From assembly GCF_019399895.1 (NCBI RefSeq), contig NW_027228799.1, positions 124,001-188,000 of the forward strand: a DNA stretch of 64,000 nucleotides, in the 5' to 3' direction. Origin of the DNA: Cardiocondyla obscurior. Taxonomy: Eukaryota > Arthropoda > Insecta > Hymenoptera > Formicidae. Below are positions 1 to 9,408 of this stretch, piece by piece (the first letter of the stretch is position 1; each line of letters begins with the position of its first letter). A model generated the notes under the pieces. That model worked only from the letters and a program-made list of their open reading frames with translations. It did not search any database and was not told the DNA's origin. The position numbers and the translations under genes were made by a program.

Positions 1-2187
1 TCACGTGATTTTTGTTTTGCAGGGAAAATTAATGGTAGGGAATGTAATTTCAGGGTTGACACGGGCTCTGATATTACTATTTTGAGTTCTAGGTTTTTCG
101 GAAAGGGGAATTTAGTTTTGCAATCGCTTAGAGAGGGGCTAAGTTTTCGATATCCTACAGGGGAGGATGTTTCCATTAGAGGAGAAGCTAAAGTTTCTAT
201 GGAGGTAGGAAAGTTTGCTCTTGAAATGAGCATGTTTGTAGCAGAGATTTCGGATGATTGCCTTCTCGGGGCAGATTTTCTGGGGAAGGTTGGTTTTTCT
301 AAAATTTTTGACGAAGCTTTTGGTTCTTGTCGGCATTCTTTGAGGGTGGCCAGAGTCGAACAGACTTCCGGGGTGAATTCTTCTTTTCCTCAGAAGCTTT
401 TTGAAGAAAGCTTGAAGGAATTAAATGATGAGCAGAAGAATGTAGCTTCTTTATTCTTTAAAAAATTTCAAGGGACATTTTCGGAGGAAATTGTTGCAGG
501 GAATTGCGAGTTAGTGAGACATAAGATTGATGTAGCGGACGCTCTTCCGATTAGACAGGTTCCTCGTCGGATTCTTTTTCGAATGAGGGATGAGGTTGAT
601 GGGATTTTTGAAGACATGAAGAACCGTGGGGTAATTGAGGAGTCGCGAAGTCCTTGGGTTTCTCCAGCAGTTTTAGTTAAAAAGAAGGATGGAACAATTA
701 GATTCTGCGTCGATTATAGGAAAGTTAATGCGGTTACGGTAAAAGATTCTTTTCCTCTGCCAAGAATAGATGATATTTTAGATCGTTTGGCTGGGAATTC
801 CTGGTTTGCTACTCTTGATCTTAAGAGTGGGTATTGGCAAATCAGGATGGATCCAAGGGACAAGGAGAAAACAGCTTTTTCCATAGGAAAAGGGCTTTGG
901 CAATTCACTGTCATGCCTTTTGGTCTCACGAATGCTCCGGCAACTTTTGAACGATTTATGGAAAGGGTTTTAGAAGGGCTTCTTTCTAAGAGTTGTTTTG
1001 TGTATTTGGATGACGTGATAGTTTTTGGAAGAAGTTTCGAAGGACTTATGGAGAATCTTAATGAGGTGTTTCTTCGTTTAAGAAAATTCAATTTGAAAAT
1101 CAATCCAGGGAAGTGTGTTATTTTCAGTAGGAAAGTTAAATACTTAGGTCATGTGGTTTCTTCAGAAGGGGTAGCTACTGATCAGGAGAAAGTAGCAGCA
1201 GTAATAGATTGGCCAGTTCCTCATACGAAGAAGCAATTGAGAAGCTTCTTAGGTTTTTGCTCGTATTATAGGAGATTTGTGAAAGGTTTTTCTTCGATAG
1301 CGAAGCCACTTCATTATTTGACGGGAAATTTGGTGAAATTTTCTTGGACGAATGATTGTCAGGAGGCTTTTGAATCCTTGAAGCGAGCCTTAACTTCTCC
1401 TCCAGTGTTAGCGTTTCCGAAGGAAGAAGGTCAGTTTATTTTAGATACTGATGCTTCTGGAATAGGAATCGGGGCTGTTCTTTCACAGAGGCAAGGGGAT
1501 GAGGAGAAGGTTATAGCGTATTTCAGTCGGGTTTTATCGAAGTCTGAAAGGAATTATTGTGTTACTCGACGCAAGCTTTTAGCTATTGTAAATGCAGTCA
1601 AATCTTTTCGTCATTTTCTTTTAGGAGGGAAATTTTTAATTCGTACGGATCATATTTCTTTAAGGTGGCTCTTGTCTTTTAAGGAACTCGAGGGTCAGTT
1701 AGCTCGCTGGGTAGAAAGATTACAGCAATTTCAGTTCAAAATTGCTTATAGGAAGGGGACTTCTCATGGGAATGCCGATGGTTTATCGAGACGGCTTTGT
1801 GAAGCGGAAAACTGTCGGTATTGTTTTAGGGTTGAGCAAAAAAGTCTTCCCGAAGGAGGGGAGACTGTGGCTTGAATAGTCTTCCAAGAAGAGGAGTTAG
1901 ATCTTTGGAAGAGGGATCAGCAGGAGGATCCGAGTCTTAATGTTTTAATACAGGCGAAAGAGTCTGGGGAACGTCTTTCCCGTTCGGAATTTTCTTCTTC
2001 AGATACAACGGGAAGAGTTCTTAATTCTTATTGGGATTCCCTCGTTTTAGAGAACGGAGTTCTTTATAAGAAATGGATAGCTCCAAATTTAAGGAAGGTG
2101 CTGTTGCAATTAGTGGTTCCTCGTAAACGGATTAAGGGGGTTCTGGCTGATGCTCATGATTCTCCTTCGGTTGGGCACTTTGGAATT
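1..2187 (+). pseudogene. pol: Ty3/gypsy pol, 5' part (protease, RT, RNase H, start of integrase)
   Basis: Retrotransposon polyprotein that cleaves itself and copies RNA to DNA in the particle. The frame is open from base 1, so the true start lies left of the window. In order: retropepsin motif VDTGSD at about 55-72; reverse transcriptase with FATLDLKSGYWQIRMDP and the catalytic YLDD box near 1003-1014; RNase H with LDTDASGIGIGAVLSQ; then an integrase zinc finger begun by GHFG near 2170-2187. One in-frame TGA (1873-1875) breaks the frame after RNase H, but the same frame stays open and pol-like to 2187. There the ORF-bearing solo LTR interrupts it, and the integrase resumes after 3384. The stop and the insertion mark a dead copy. 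The gypsy assignment follows from the PR-RT-RH-IN order and is secure; the lineage is not resolved. Confidence 0.93.
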
Positions 2188-2190
2188 TGT

Positions 2191-2435
2191 GGCGGCCGAG
2201 ATGACAATTCGGTAAATTGGCACTCGGCGCACCACGACATAGGCAGCCCGGCATGCAGGAACGTATGCCGGAAGGCCCGGAAGCTTGGTGGGAGAAAAAG
2301 CTCCGGGCCCGGCTGATAACAGCCGCGGCCGCCAGGCGTCGCGAGAGATAAGAGTTTTCGCGATAGTCAGATGCGATAAGGACCGCTATATAAGCGGCAC
2401 CGATGGAGCTTGCGATATCGCCTTATCCGATAAGG
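2191..2435 (+). other. Run of seven perfect inverted repeats (hairpin-rich leader)
   Basis: Perfect arms read from the sequence: 2191-2198 with 2326-2333 (GGCGGCCG), 2248-2254 with 2265-2271 (CCGGCAT), 2274-2281 with 2302-2309 (GGCCCGGA), 2310-2315 with 2320-2325 (CGGCTG), 2339-2344 with 2358-2363 (TCGCGA), 2383-2387 with 2393-2397 (CCGCT) and 2421-2427 with 2429-2435 (CCTTATC). They lie between the LTR start and the ORF start. The role is unknown; RNA structure in the leader or protein-binding palindromes in U3 are both possible. Confidence 0.75.
2387..2393 (+). promoter_or_regulatory. TATA box of the ORF-bearing LTR
   Basis: TATATAA lies 175 bp upstream of the ORF start at 2568, in the loop of a small inverted repeat (CCGCT/AGCGG). 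It is a plausible RNA polymerase II core promoter for this LTR; the start site cannot be seen. Confidence 0.5.
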
Positions 2436-2567
2436 AGATCGCTTTTTGAATACGATCGATAGTGCTCGTATAGACGCACACTTCACAGTACGAGAAGTAG
2501 TGCTCTGCCGACGCACATCGAACGAAGACGAAGCAGTAGTCGTTGCCACGAAGCAGAGCATAGCCGT

Positions 2568-3203
2568 ATGCCTTTACCACCGTTAACGAAGAGCCAGAGT
2601 CCGGAGACGGGGACTCCACAAAAGCGGACTAGAAGAAGCCGACGAAAGAAGCGGGCCACGCTGACGCCGGAGATAGTGCCGGATAGTCCTCCGTCGCCAC
2701 CAGTCGAAGAGGCCAGAACACCGAAAGTCTTGTCAATCGAAGTCTTTCCGCCGCAGCAGCCGCTGGCGGGAATCCTGAGGCCTCCAGGACTTAAGAAGCC
2801 TCCACGTCATACTCACTTCCAATTCTTGGAGTGGAAGCCTCAGCTCGCCAACTTTACGCCTCCACGACTAACGAGGCCTCCAAGAATTTATCTGGCACCG
2901 GGCGACATACGTGTCTGGAGATACACTAGTCCCCGGTGGAATCAAGTCGAGCCATTACTCTCGCCTATCCCACCAACACCACCGGTGCGGATAGAGCGAG
3001 GAGTTCAGTGTGGACCCAGCACCACAGAGCGGGCCATACAACACGCTCCTGTGGTCACGGATAGTGGAGTCCAGTGTGATCCCTGGGCTACCACTTCATC
3101 CTCGGAAGCTGAGCCGCCAATACTACCTGGCGATGAAAAGTGGGGTCCGATAAAGGTGACGCTCACCGCCCCACACATCTCATACCGCGAAAGGCGGTTA
3201 TAA
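2568..3203 (+). CDS. LTR-encoded basic, proline-rich protein of unknown function (211 aa)
   Basis: No recognised domain. The N-terminus is strongly basic (KRTRRSRRKKR, about residues 19-29), followed by a Ser/Pro-rich stretch, the segment KVLSIEVF, a long proline-rich middle, two GVQC motifs (near residues 145 and 165) and a C-terminus of the form KWGPIxVTLTxPHxSYRERR. The same layout, including LSIExF and the C-terminal signature, is found in the 190 aa ORF of the array units (11597-12169). The two are therefore homologous despite wide divergence, which suggests real coding selection at some time. The ATG is the first in the frame, downstream of the TATA box and hairpins. It lies wholly inside an LTR, an unusual place for a gene. 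Confidence 0.7.
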   Translation: MPLPPLTKSQSPETGTPQKRTRRSRRKKRATLTPEIVPDSPPSPPVEEARTPKVLSIEVFPPQQPLAGILRPPGLKKPPRHTHFQFLEWKPQLANFTPPRLTRPPRIYLAPGDIRVWRYTSPRWNQVEPLLSPIPPTPPVRIERGVQCGPSTTERAIQHAPVVTDSGVQCDPWATTSSSEAEPPILPGDEKWGPIKVTLTAPHISYRERRL

Positions 3204-3384
3204 ACGTTATAAAGCGTTATTTTGTAAAAGCACCAGTGGGTGCGATTTAAACGAACTCAAACAGAATGTATATAATCTTGTAAATATATTTGTACATATC
3301 GAGAAAGAAAGTGTTTATCTCTAACCAGTGTTCTATCCTGTCAGCGAACTAAAAATACCTAAAGAATCAATAAGACTCTAGATA

Positions 3385-4383
3385 GAATTCGAAAGCGTTT
3401 TTATTGGGTTTCTTGCAAGCAAAATGTAGAAGATTGGTGTCGTTCATGTTCGGTTTGTTGTTCAAAAAAGGGACCTTCCGGCAAAGGAAAATCTCCTTTG
3501 CAGATTTACAATGTCGGATCTCCGTTTCAGAGATTACAGATGGATGTTCTTGATCCTTTTCCTATATCTTCTTCTGGGAATAGGTTTCTTTTAGTAATTG
3601 TAGATTGTTTTTCTAAATGGGTGGAAGCATTTCCGGTGAGGAATATTAGGGCAAGAACGGTAGCTGAAGTTTTTGTTAGGGAAATTATTTCAAGATTTGG
3701 AGTTCCTGAGGAAATACATACAGATCAGGGACGAAACTTTGAGTCCGGTCTTTGAAAAAGTTGTTGAATCTTTGGGGGTTAGGAAAACTAGGACTACTGC
3801 TTTACATCCACAATCGGATGGGCAGGTGGAGCGACAGCATCGTACGGTTTTGGAATATCTTTCAAAATTTGTTTCAGAAAATCAAAAGAATTGGGATCGT
3901 TGGATTTCAATGTTTTTGTTAGCTTATAGGTCTTCGAAGCATGAGGTCACTGAGGTTTCTCCGGCGGAGCTTTGTTTTGGAAGGGATTTGAGGTTACCGT
4001 TAGATTTGACGCGGGGAATGCCTCCTCAGTCTTCTCAGTTTTCAGCTTCTCAAGGAGAGTTTGTTAGGGGTTTAAGACAAAGGCTTGATGAAATCCATTC
4101 TCAAGTCAGGAGAAAGATGGCGGTTAAATCCTCTCGTGTTAAGGCGTTTTATGACAAGAATGTTAGAGATGTTTTATTCCAAGAGGGACAGAAAGTTTGG
4201 TTTTTTAATCCTTGTAGAGTTAGAGGTAAGGCTCCTAAATTGCAAAGTAATTGGGAAGGACCTTACTTGATTTTGAAAAAGTTAGGGGAGGTGGTGTTCT
4301 GTATTCAGAAGTCGCCTAAACATAGAAAAAAAGTCGTCCATGCGGATAGGTTGGCTCCGTATTTTGAAAAGGAAATTAAATAG
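3385..4383 (+). pseudogene. pol: Ty3/gypsy pol, integrase part
   Basis: Continues the integrase after the LTR insertion. The zinc-finger cysteines (CRSCSVC) are near 3447-3467. The catalytic core follows: first Asp in LQMDVLDPF, second in HTDQGRNFE (about 3718-3744), Glu in GQVERQHRT (about 3820-3846), then a C-terminal GPY-type module (NWEGPYLI) near 4250. A frameshift lies at about 3738-3752: the first frame ends at TGA 3753-3755 and the rest reads in the +1 frame to TAG/TAA-type stop at 4381-4383. About six or seven residues usual between the GHFG motif and the RFYW motif are missing at the insertion site. The frameshift and insertion make this copy non-functional. Confidence 0.9.
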
Positions 4384-4874
4384 ATTTTGGGGGCCGTGTT
4401 TTTTTTTTTTGGGGGGGGAGAAAATTGATTTTTCTTTGGAAACTGCTTTTCTTCTTTTTCTCTTTTGAGGAGGAGTTTAGCTGGACGGGGAGGAAGGAGA
4501 ATTTTCTTCAGGGGAAACGTGTTCCGCTCCGTTTCAAGATGAAGGAAGATGTTTCGTTAAGAAGACTGTTCTTCCCATGGTTTTTGATCTGTGGTTTTCC
4601 ATGGGACGAAGGGCTAATGCCGGAACAGGAACTTGGGGAGACCTTGAGTCGGAGGGTCCACAGAAAGTTATGCCCCCCCCTTGTTTGAAGATTTTAAGAG
4701 GAGTAGCGGAATCGGGCTGGGAACCAAGGACGGAAGCATCTTCGCGGTGAGGAAGATTCTTCGCGTCGCTTCGTGGAGTTCAAGAACTTGGACAGGAGTC
4801 CAAGGTGGAACAGGAAGCCACGGAGGCTCCCCCTGATTGTCGGGGCGACAATCTGGAGGAAGGGGGGGGGGCAG
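4384..4874 (+). other. Gypsy 3' untranslated region with polypurine tract
   Basis: Lies between the pol stop and the 3' LTR. It has long T and G homopolymers (4399-4420), an 87-codon open frame at 4425-4688 that I do not recognise and think fortuitous, and a purine tract GGAGGAAGGGGGGGGGG just before the LTR (about 4854-4871) that fits the plus-strand primer site. Confidence 0.65.
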
Positions 4875-5156
4875 TGTTACGCCCGGTACACGGAGCAGCG
4901 TGAAGCTGCCGGCTCGCTCCGAAGTCTCGGTTCCCCGTTGCCAGGGGAACGAAGTTTGATTATTTACTAAATGACAGTTCTGTCCGTGCCTTGAATCGGT
5001 GCAGTCGCTGTATCTCTGCATGTTCTTATTAAACTGTTCGTTCTTTTTATAAATCGTCTCTTTCTTTCGCGGAGCTCCGGCGCCGCGAGTTAGTGTGTGT
5101 GAGTGTGTGAGAGACGCGAACGCGGAAACGTTCGCCGACTCGTTCCCGGAGTAACA
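4875..5156 (+). mobile_element. 3' LTR of the gypsy element (282 bp)
   Basis: Starts TGTTACGCCCGG and ends GGAGTAACA, giving the short terminal inversion TGTTAC/GTAACA; the polypurine tract lies 3 bp upstream. The 5' LTR is left of the window, so target duplication cannot be tested. A related LTR in the opposite orientation lies at 9047-9408, sharing TGTTACGCCCGGTA and a central CCCGTTGC segment. Confidence 0.88.
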
Positions 5157-5203
5157 CTATTATAGCGGCCTTCGGTACAATCACGCCGAAAGTAGCGTAA
5201 AAT

Positions 5204-5280
5204 GCAACACAACAATTTGTTCGGAGGGCCGACCTTTACTTACAAGCACAAGGTCGGCACTTCGAGCAATTGTTGGGTTG
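5204..5280. other. Long imperfect hairpin (about 32 bp stem, 13 nt loop)
   Basis: The arms run from CAACACAACAATTTG (5205 on) to GGCCGACCTT and back through AAGGTCGGC to CAATTGTTGGGTTG, with a few mismatches and the loop TACTTACAAGCAC. Size and shape resemble a pre-miRNA, but decayed transposon ends also look like this. No expression evidence. Confidence 0.4.
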
Positions 5281-5463
5281 AATTTTTGCGGTGGATTAGG
5301 CCTTTTGGGGAAACCACGTAAAAAAAAAACGCGCCGAGCTATCTACCTCACCTAAAAGTGGTGTGGAAACGATAGCGGTTCAAATAATTATAAAAAAATT
5401 AAAAACGTTTGACTCGGAAAAAATTGATCTCGATCGCGCTTAGTCGTTTGATTTTGCTTGCCC

Positions 5464-5600
5464 GTTGTCGTCTCGTTTCGCTCGCGCATTGCCGCCTCGC
5501 CTCACTCGCGTATCGTTGCCTCGCTTCGCTCATGTATCATCGCCTCGCTTCGCTCATGTATCGTCGCTTTGTCTCACTCGCGTATCGTCGCCTCGCTTCA
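5464..5600. repeat. 24 bp minisatellite
   Basis: Degenerate tandem units of the form GTATCGTCGCCTCGCTTCGC plus four bases, about five to six copies. Open frames over it encode an 8-residue repeat and are by-products. It seems to be an expansion inside the core of a foldback MITE, since the CTCACTCGCG word recurs in the neighbouring MITE cores. Confidence 0.7.
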
Positions 5601-5689
5601 TTCTTTGCGCGCTAACTCCGCCCATTCTCTTCAGAATACTCGCCGGTGTTTGTCTCTCGCTCGCACAGCTCGCAGTTTCCTTGTCCCTC

Positions 5690-5823
5690 TTACTTATTAA
5701 TATTTTATTAATTTTCTCGAAAACGAATAAGAATTTTACAAATTGCTATTAAGCTTTTCGATTTTTCTCAACATGTTCTACCTACCATTAAAAATAAAAT
5801 ACACTGGTCTGGGACACCCTCTA
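5690..5823. mobile_element. MITE right arm (partial)
   Basis: Ends GGGACACCCTCTA followed by the shared TA (5824-5825) and the start of the next element. The inner part is replaced by the minisatellite and no matching left end was found. Confidence 0.5.
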
Positions 5824-5825
5824 TA

Positions 5826-6192
5826 TACAGGGTGTCCAAAATATTATTAGCAATATTAAAACTGTGGGTAAAGAATCAGATTTGGAGACAAAAAGTCCTT
5901 TACGAATTTGTGAAATTCGTAACCATTATTGAAAAAAAAATTAATTTGTCTAGCGCAAGAGCGACAAAAAAGCTGCGCGTGAGTGAGCGCGACAGGCGAG
6001 TAGCTAAAAATGGTGCCGTCGTCTGTTGCGCTTACTCACGCGTGGCTTCCTTGTCGCTCTTGCGCTAGACAATTTAATTTTTTTCTCAATAGCAGTTGAG
6101 AATTTTACAAAATGTTAAAGAACTTTTTTATTTATCTTTCTAAGACCTACCTATCTGTATAAGATTTTACACATGGGCTGAGACACCCTGTA
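5826..6192. mobile_element. Foldback MITE with unlike arms (367 bp)
   Basis: TACAGGGTGTCC at the left, GACACCCTGTA at the right, TA on both sides. The inner core is a long palindrome (TCTAGCGCAAGAGCGACA and its complement). The outer arms are not complementary to each other: the left arm matches the right arm of the MITE at 47287-47654, and the right arm matches both arms of 47657-48038. TA duplication points to Tc1/mariner-type mobilisation (inference). Confidence 0.8.
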
Positions 6193-6194
6193 TA

Positions 6195-6677
6195 TACAGG
6201 GTGTCCATATGCGGAAATTTTCAGTAGATATTAGAATATATTTAGAAAATTTTGACACTATTTTGTCGATTTCGCGATTGTAACATTTATACGAATTTTT
6301 ATAACCTAGCGAATAGCGCGCTTTAAAAGCCACGCCATCTGCTCCAGTTTTCGCCGCTTATTGGCCGATCCCCTTCGGTGGACCGAGCGAAGATGAGAGA
6401 CGGCGATAAGTTATGCAGGCTAGTCGCCGTCTCTTATCTTCGCTCGGTCCACCGAAGGGGGGATCGGCCAATCGCTAAGCGGCGAAAAAACTGAAGCAGA
6501 GTCGGTGTTATTAGGCGTGGACCGCTTCTAAAAGCGCGCTTTTATTCGCTAAGTTATAAAAATTCGTATAAATGTTACAATCGCGAATTTGATAAAATGG
6601 TGTTAAAATTTTCTAAATATATTCCTAATATCTACCTATACCCGAGAGATTTTCCGCATTTCGCGGGACACCCTGTA
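6195..6677. mobile_element. Foldback MITE, second family (483 bp)
   Basis: Near-complete palindrome: the left arm runs from TACAGGGTGTCC, the right arm ends GGGACACCCTGTA, TA flanks. The centre holds GGTGGACCGAGCGAAGAT and its complement around AGAGACGGCGATAAGTTATG. It abuts its neighbours with only a TA between. Confidence 0.8.
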
Positions 6678-6679
6678 TA

Positions 6680-7048
6680 GACAGGGTGTCCCAGACATAA
6701 CGAAAGATACTGGGAGGATAAATAGAACTAATTGAGACAAGTAGAAAAGTCCTGTACCATTTTGCAAAATTTTCAATCGTTATTTAGAAAAAAATAAAAG
6801 TATAAGAGTGTAAGGGCGCTACGCGTGAGTGAACGTGACAAGCGACGGCGCCATTCCTAGCCATTCGTCTGTCGCGCTCACTCACGCGTAGCTTCTTTGT
6901 CGCTCTTACGCCTATACAATTTATACATTTTAATTTTTTTCTCAATAACGGTTGAGAATTTTGCAAAATGGTACAGGACTTTTTTACTTGTCTCAATCAA
7001 TTCTATCTATCCTCCCAATATCCTTCGTTATGTCTGAGACACCCTGTA
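6680..7048. mobile_element. Foldback MITE, third family (369 bp)
   Basis: Both arms match each other (CCCAGACATAACGAAAGATA at the left and its complement at the right). Its first base is G instead of T. The core is shared with 5826-6192 and 50629-51015. It could fold into a hairpin of about 165 bp per arm if transcribed. Confidence 0.82.
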
Positions 7049-8138
7049 TATGTATCAATCGCTTCGTTTTTACACATAAATACACAAAGTGTTTCATTAC
7101 AAATCATATGTCGGCTGCAAAAACAATTACAAGAATTTTGTAACATTACCAAGAGTATTTCTGATTTCTATTTTGCTAATTTAATTGCCATGTAATTTTC
7201 TTGCTCCGTGTTAGCTCTGCAACATGAAATGTTAAACTTTATTTCAATCAATACGTCGGGTGATTCAACAAAATTATAAATAACATTACTTGTTAACATG
7301 TTACAAACGTTATTCTTATGATTTCTGCTTTCTGCTTTACTGTTCAATGCCAATGCAAAGTTCATTTGCTTCGTTTTGGCACTGTGACTGACAACGTGTT
7401 GCACACACATTTATTAATATAATGTGAAACAACTAATTTGTTATTGAGACCACTTACATATTGGTTTTTTTGGTGTGTCTTTTTTTTAAATCAGTTTCCA
7501 GGGTTTTTTTTTAACTTGAAATATTTATTTTGTTAGTTCTTATGTTATTTTTGTTTTTGCTTAACGTACAACATTGCATGTATGTGTATGAAAATTGCTG
7601 AATGTTTCGGAAATGTTGGAGCAATATTATAGAAACATCACTACCACTGTTGTTTATCATTTATGAATGTCTAACGTTTAATAATTGTGTTACGTCAAGA
7701 AAATAATTATTTTGTTAGATTGGAATTTGGGGGAAATCCTTAAGAAAGTGGTTTGTGGGTAAGATACAGATTTGACGTACCACCGAATTTTGTGTGGAAT
7801 TCTAGATTTGAAGACCACACAATTTACGCACAAAAAGAATTAGAAAAGTATTTTTTTAAAAGGAGAATAGCACGTAGATGGTTCCTTTTTAGAAAAAGGA
7901 ATTCAATCCTTCTTCTCTGGGACAGAACCGGCAGTGGTGTTTCGCAATTAATGGATATTCAGGTTTCTGAAAGAATTAGTTTAAAATTTCAAGTACATAA
8001 AAAAACAAAGTTTTTAATTAATTAACTACATTCAACAAATAAAAATAGATTTAATGACTCAAAAGAAAAAATTATAAAATAAGAGAACAAAATTGGTCTT
8101 AACATTAGGTAAATTTTAAACATCTTAAATATGAAATC
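7049..8138. other. AT-rich DNA with no recognised gene
   Basis: I see only short open frames. The best is 7753-8025 on the plus strand (90 codons, no ATG start, basic centre KRRIARRWFLFRKR), which I cannot assign and which may be a gene fragment. No repeats or splice patterns stood out. Confidence 0.5.
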
Positions 8139-8148
8139 GTGCGCGCGC

Positions 8149-8197
<49 letters not shown>

Positions 8198-8208
8198 CGT
8201 GTGTGTGT
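8139..8208. repeat. (CG)n(TG)n microsatellite, 70 bp
   Basis: Uninterrupted alternating purine-pyrimidine: a CG block, a TG block, then mixed CG/TG. Such tracts can adopt Z-DNA. It lies just beyond the likely polyadenylation signal of the minus-strand ORF at 8254-9036. Confidence 0.95.
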
Positions 8209-8253
8209 AACTATTGATTTTATTCGAGGGTGATCTTCTTAATCTCGCACACC

Positions 8254-9036
8254 CTAACAGTAGTACGCGGAAATGCTAAATCTATCAGTCTCATAGGGGC
8301 CAGGAAAAAAAGTTTCCACCCCCGGATAGAAAATTAAGAAATTTGAGTCAGGAGGAGAGCGACTCGCCTGCCTCCTGATCTCTTCAAGATCAAAATGGCC
8401 GGGGCCGATAGAGAAAGCCCCTTCCGGAACAGGATCTGTCCACGGAGTACAAGCTCTTCGAAGGAGCTCCAGGAGAGGGTCTATAACTTCCCTTGGTTCT
8501 GGGTGCTCCTCGAGAACCTCGATACTCGGGATGGGTGACGGAGAATGATCTCGGAAGTCTACCTCCGGGAGAGAGATTGAATCATCCTCACCCAGAGAGT
8601 CGACCTCCTCAGGAACAAAAGGAAAAGGAGGCGGAGAGAGAGGAGAGGAACAGGCCCTGAACTCACCTGCGGGAAAACGTGAGTCGAAGATGAGAGATAA
8701 GCTCGGTGTAAAAGATGGAGTCGTGAAGCGGAATTGGTTTGATCCTAGCTCCATGCACCGATCGGAGAAGTTCGACACGTCGTGATTATCGTTCGGTGGA
8801 TTATAACAATAAAGTGGCTCAAGGTCTCCGTGGATGGGTGATGGTGGAGGAGCGCTCGGTGGCGGGGACCACGGCCTTTCTTTTTGACGCGGAGGAGTCA
8901 AAAATACTTCTTCACTCGGGGCCGCCGCAAACAAGTATTGGATGAAGAACCTTCGGACTAATTTCCGAAAGTTCCTAATTTGCTTATTTTGCCGCGCCCG
9001 GCTCATCTTTAAAGTTTTTCTATTCGATGATTCCAT
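8254..9036 (-). CDS. Proline/acid-rich protein of unknown function (260 aa)
   Basis: A long uninterrupted minus-strand frame. It begins MESSNRKTLKMSRARQ with a basic N-terminal 40 residues (RNFRKLVRRFF), followed by proline-rich low-complexity segments (SPPPSAPPPSP, SPLSPPPFPF) and an acidic, Pro-rich second half. No domain recognised. Downstream on the same strand a GAATAAAATC polyadenylation-like signal lies near 8222. Eleven bases upstream of the ATG sits a solo LTR insertion (9047-9408), so any native promoter has been displaced. The layout (basic head, Pro-rich body) recalls the LTR-encoded ORFs at 2568 and 11597, but I do not see their C-terminal signature, so I do not claim homology. 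A retroelement gag or a gene fragment is possible. Confidence 0.5.
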   Translation of the reverse strand: MESSNRKTLKMSRARQNKQIRNFRKLVRRFFIQYLFAAAPSEEVFLTPPRQKERPWSPPPSAPPPSPIHGDLEPLYCYNPPNDNHDVSNFSDRCMELGSNQFRFTTPSFTPSLSLIFDSRFPAGEFRACSSPLSPPPFPFVPEEVDSLGEDDSISLPEVDFRDHSPSPIPSIEVLEEHPEPREVIDPLLELLRRACTPWTDPVPEGAFSIGPGHFDLEEIRRQASRSPPDSNFLIFYPGVETFFPGPYETDRFSISAYYC

Positions 9037-9046
9037 TAGAATATAT

Positions 9047-9408
9047 TGTTACACATGACGGCGTAACTCGGACAGCGGCCTCTCACTCTCTCACACACGT
9101 TCCCCGCTGCAGCGCTCTCACTCTCTCTCACACTCCGCGTCACTCCCGCCGTAAGGAAAAACTCAGACTTTACAAAAGAAGCGGATTTAATAAATTAACC
9201 TCTCGACATACATCGCCCGTCAACGTCACGGGTAAGACTGACAATTCTCTTTTTAAACAACAAGGTGTCTCCTAGCAACGGGTGACAGCTAACTACAAAC
9301 TCGCGGAATGTTCACGTTAAAACTCTTCATGCCGAACGTCGCCGAGCTCGGACTTCGCGCCGCTCCAAGACAGCGAGCTTCGCGCCGTTCTCTATACCGG
9401 GCGTAACA
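9047..9408 (-). mobile_element. Solo gypsy-type LTR (362 bp), minus orientation
   Basis: Read on the minus strand it starts TGTTACGCCCGGTATAG and ends CATGTGTAACA; ATAT flanks it on both sides (9043-9046 and 9409-9412), a 4 bp target duplication. It is related to the LTR at 4875-5156. No internal sequence is attached, so it arose by LTR-LTR recombination. Confidence 0.85.

Larger units (their letters stand above)
2188..3384 (+). mobile_element. Solo LTR (about 1.2 kb) carrying an ORF, inserted in gypsy integrase
   Basis: The insert begins TGTGGCGGCCGAG, ends CTCTAGATA and is flanked by GAATT on both sides (2183-2187 and 3385-3389), a 5 bp target duplication. Removing the insert plus one GAATT restores the integrase reading frame, which supports these exact borders. 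There are no terminal inverted repeats and no internal pol, so a solo LTR is the best reading. It has a TATATAA box (2387-2393), a hairpin-rich leader and one ORF (2568-3203). A relative with the same start (TGTRGCGG) and end (ATA) sits in every unit of the 10-46 kb array. It could instead be a short non-autonomous LTR element. Confidence 0.8.

Noticed and set aside
4668..5021. 117-codon minus-strand frame across the gypsy LTR
   Set aside because: Overlaps the polypurine tract and LTR, with no start context or homology.
5409..5752. Three overlapping frames with 8-residue repeats
   Set aside because: Produced by a 24 bp minisatellite, where all frames stay open.
8139..8208. Telomere- or origin-like element
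   Set aside because: Only a CG/TG dinucleotide microsatellite.
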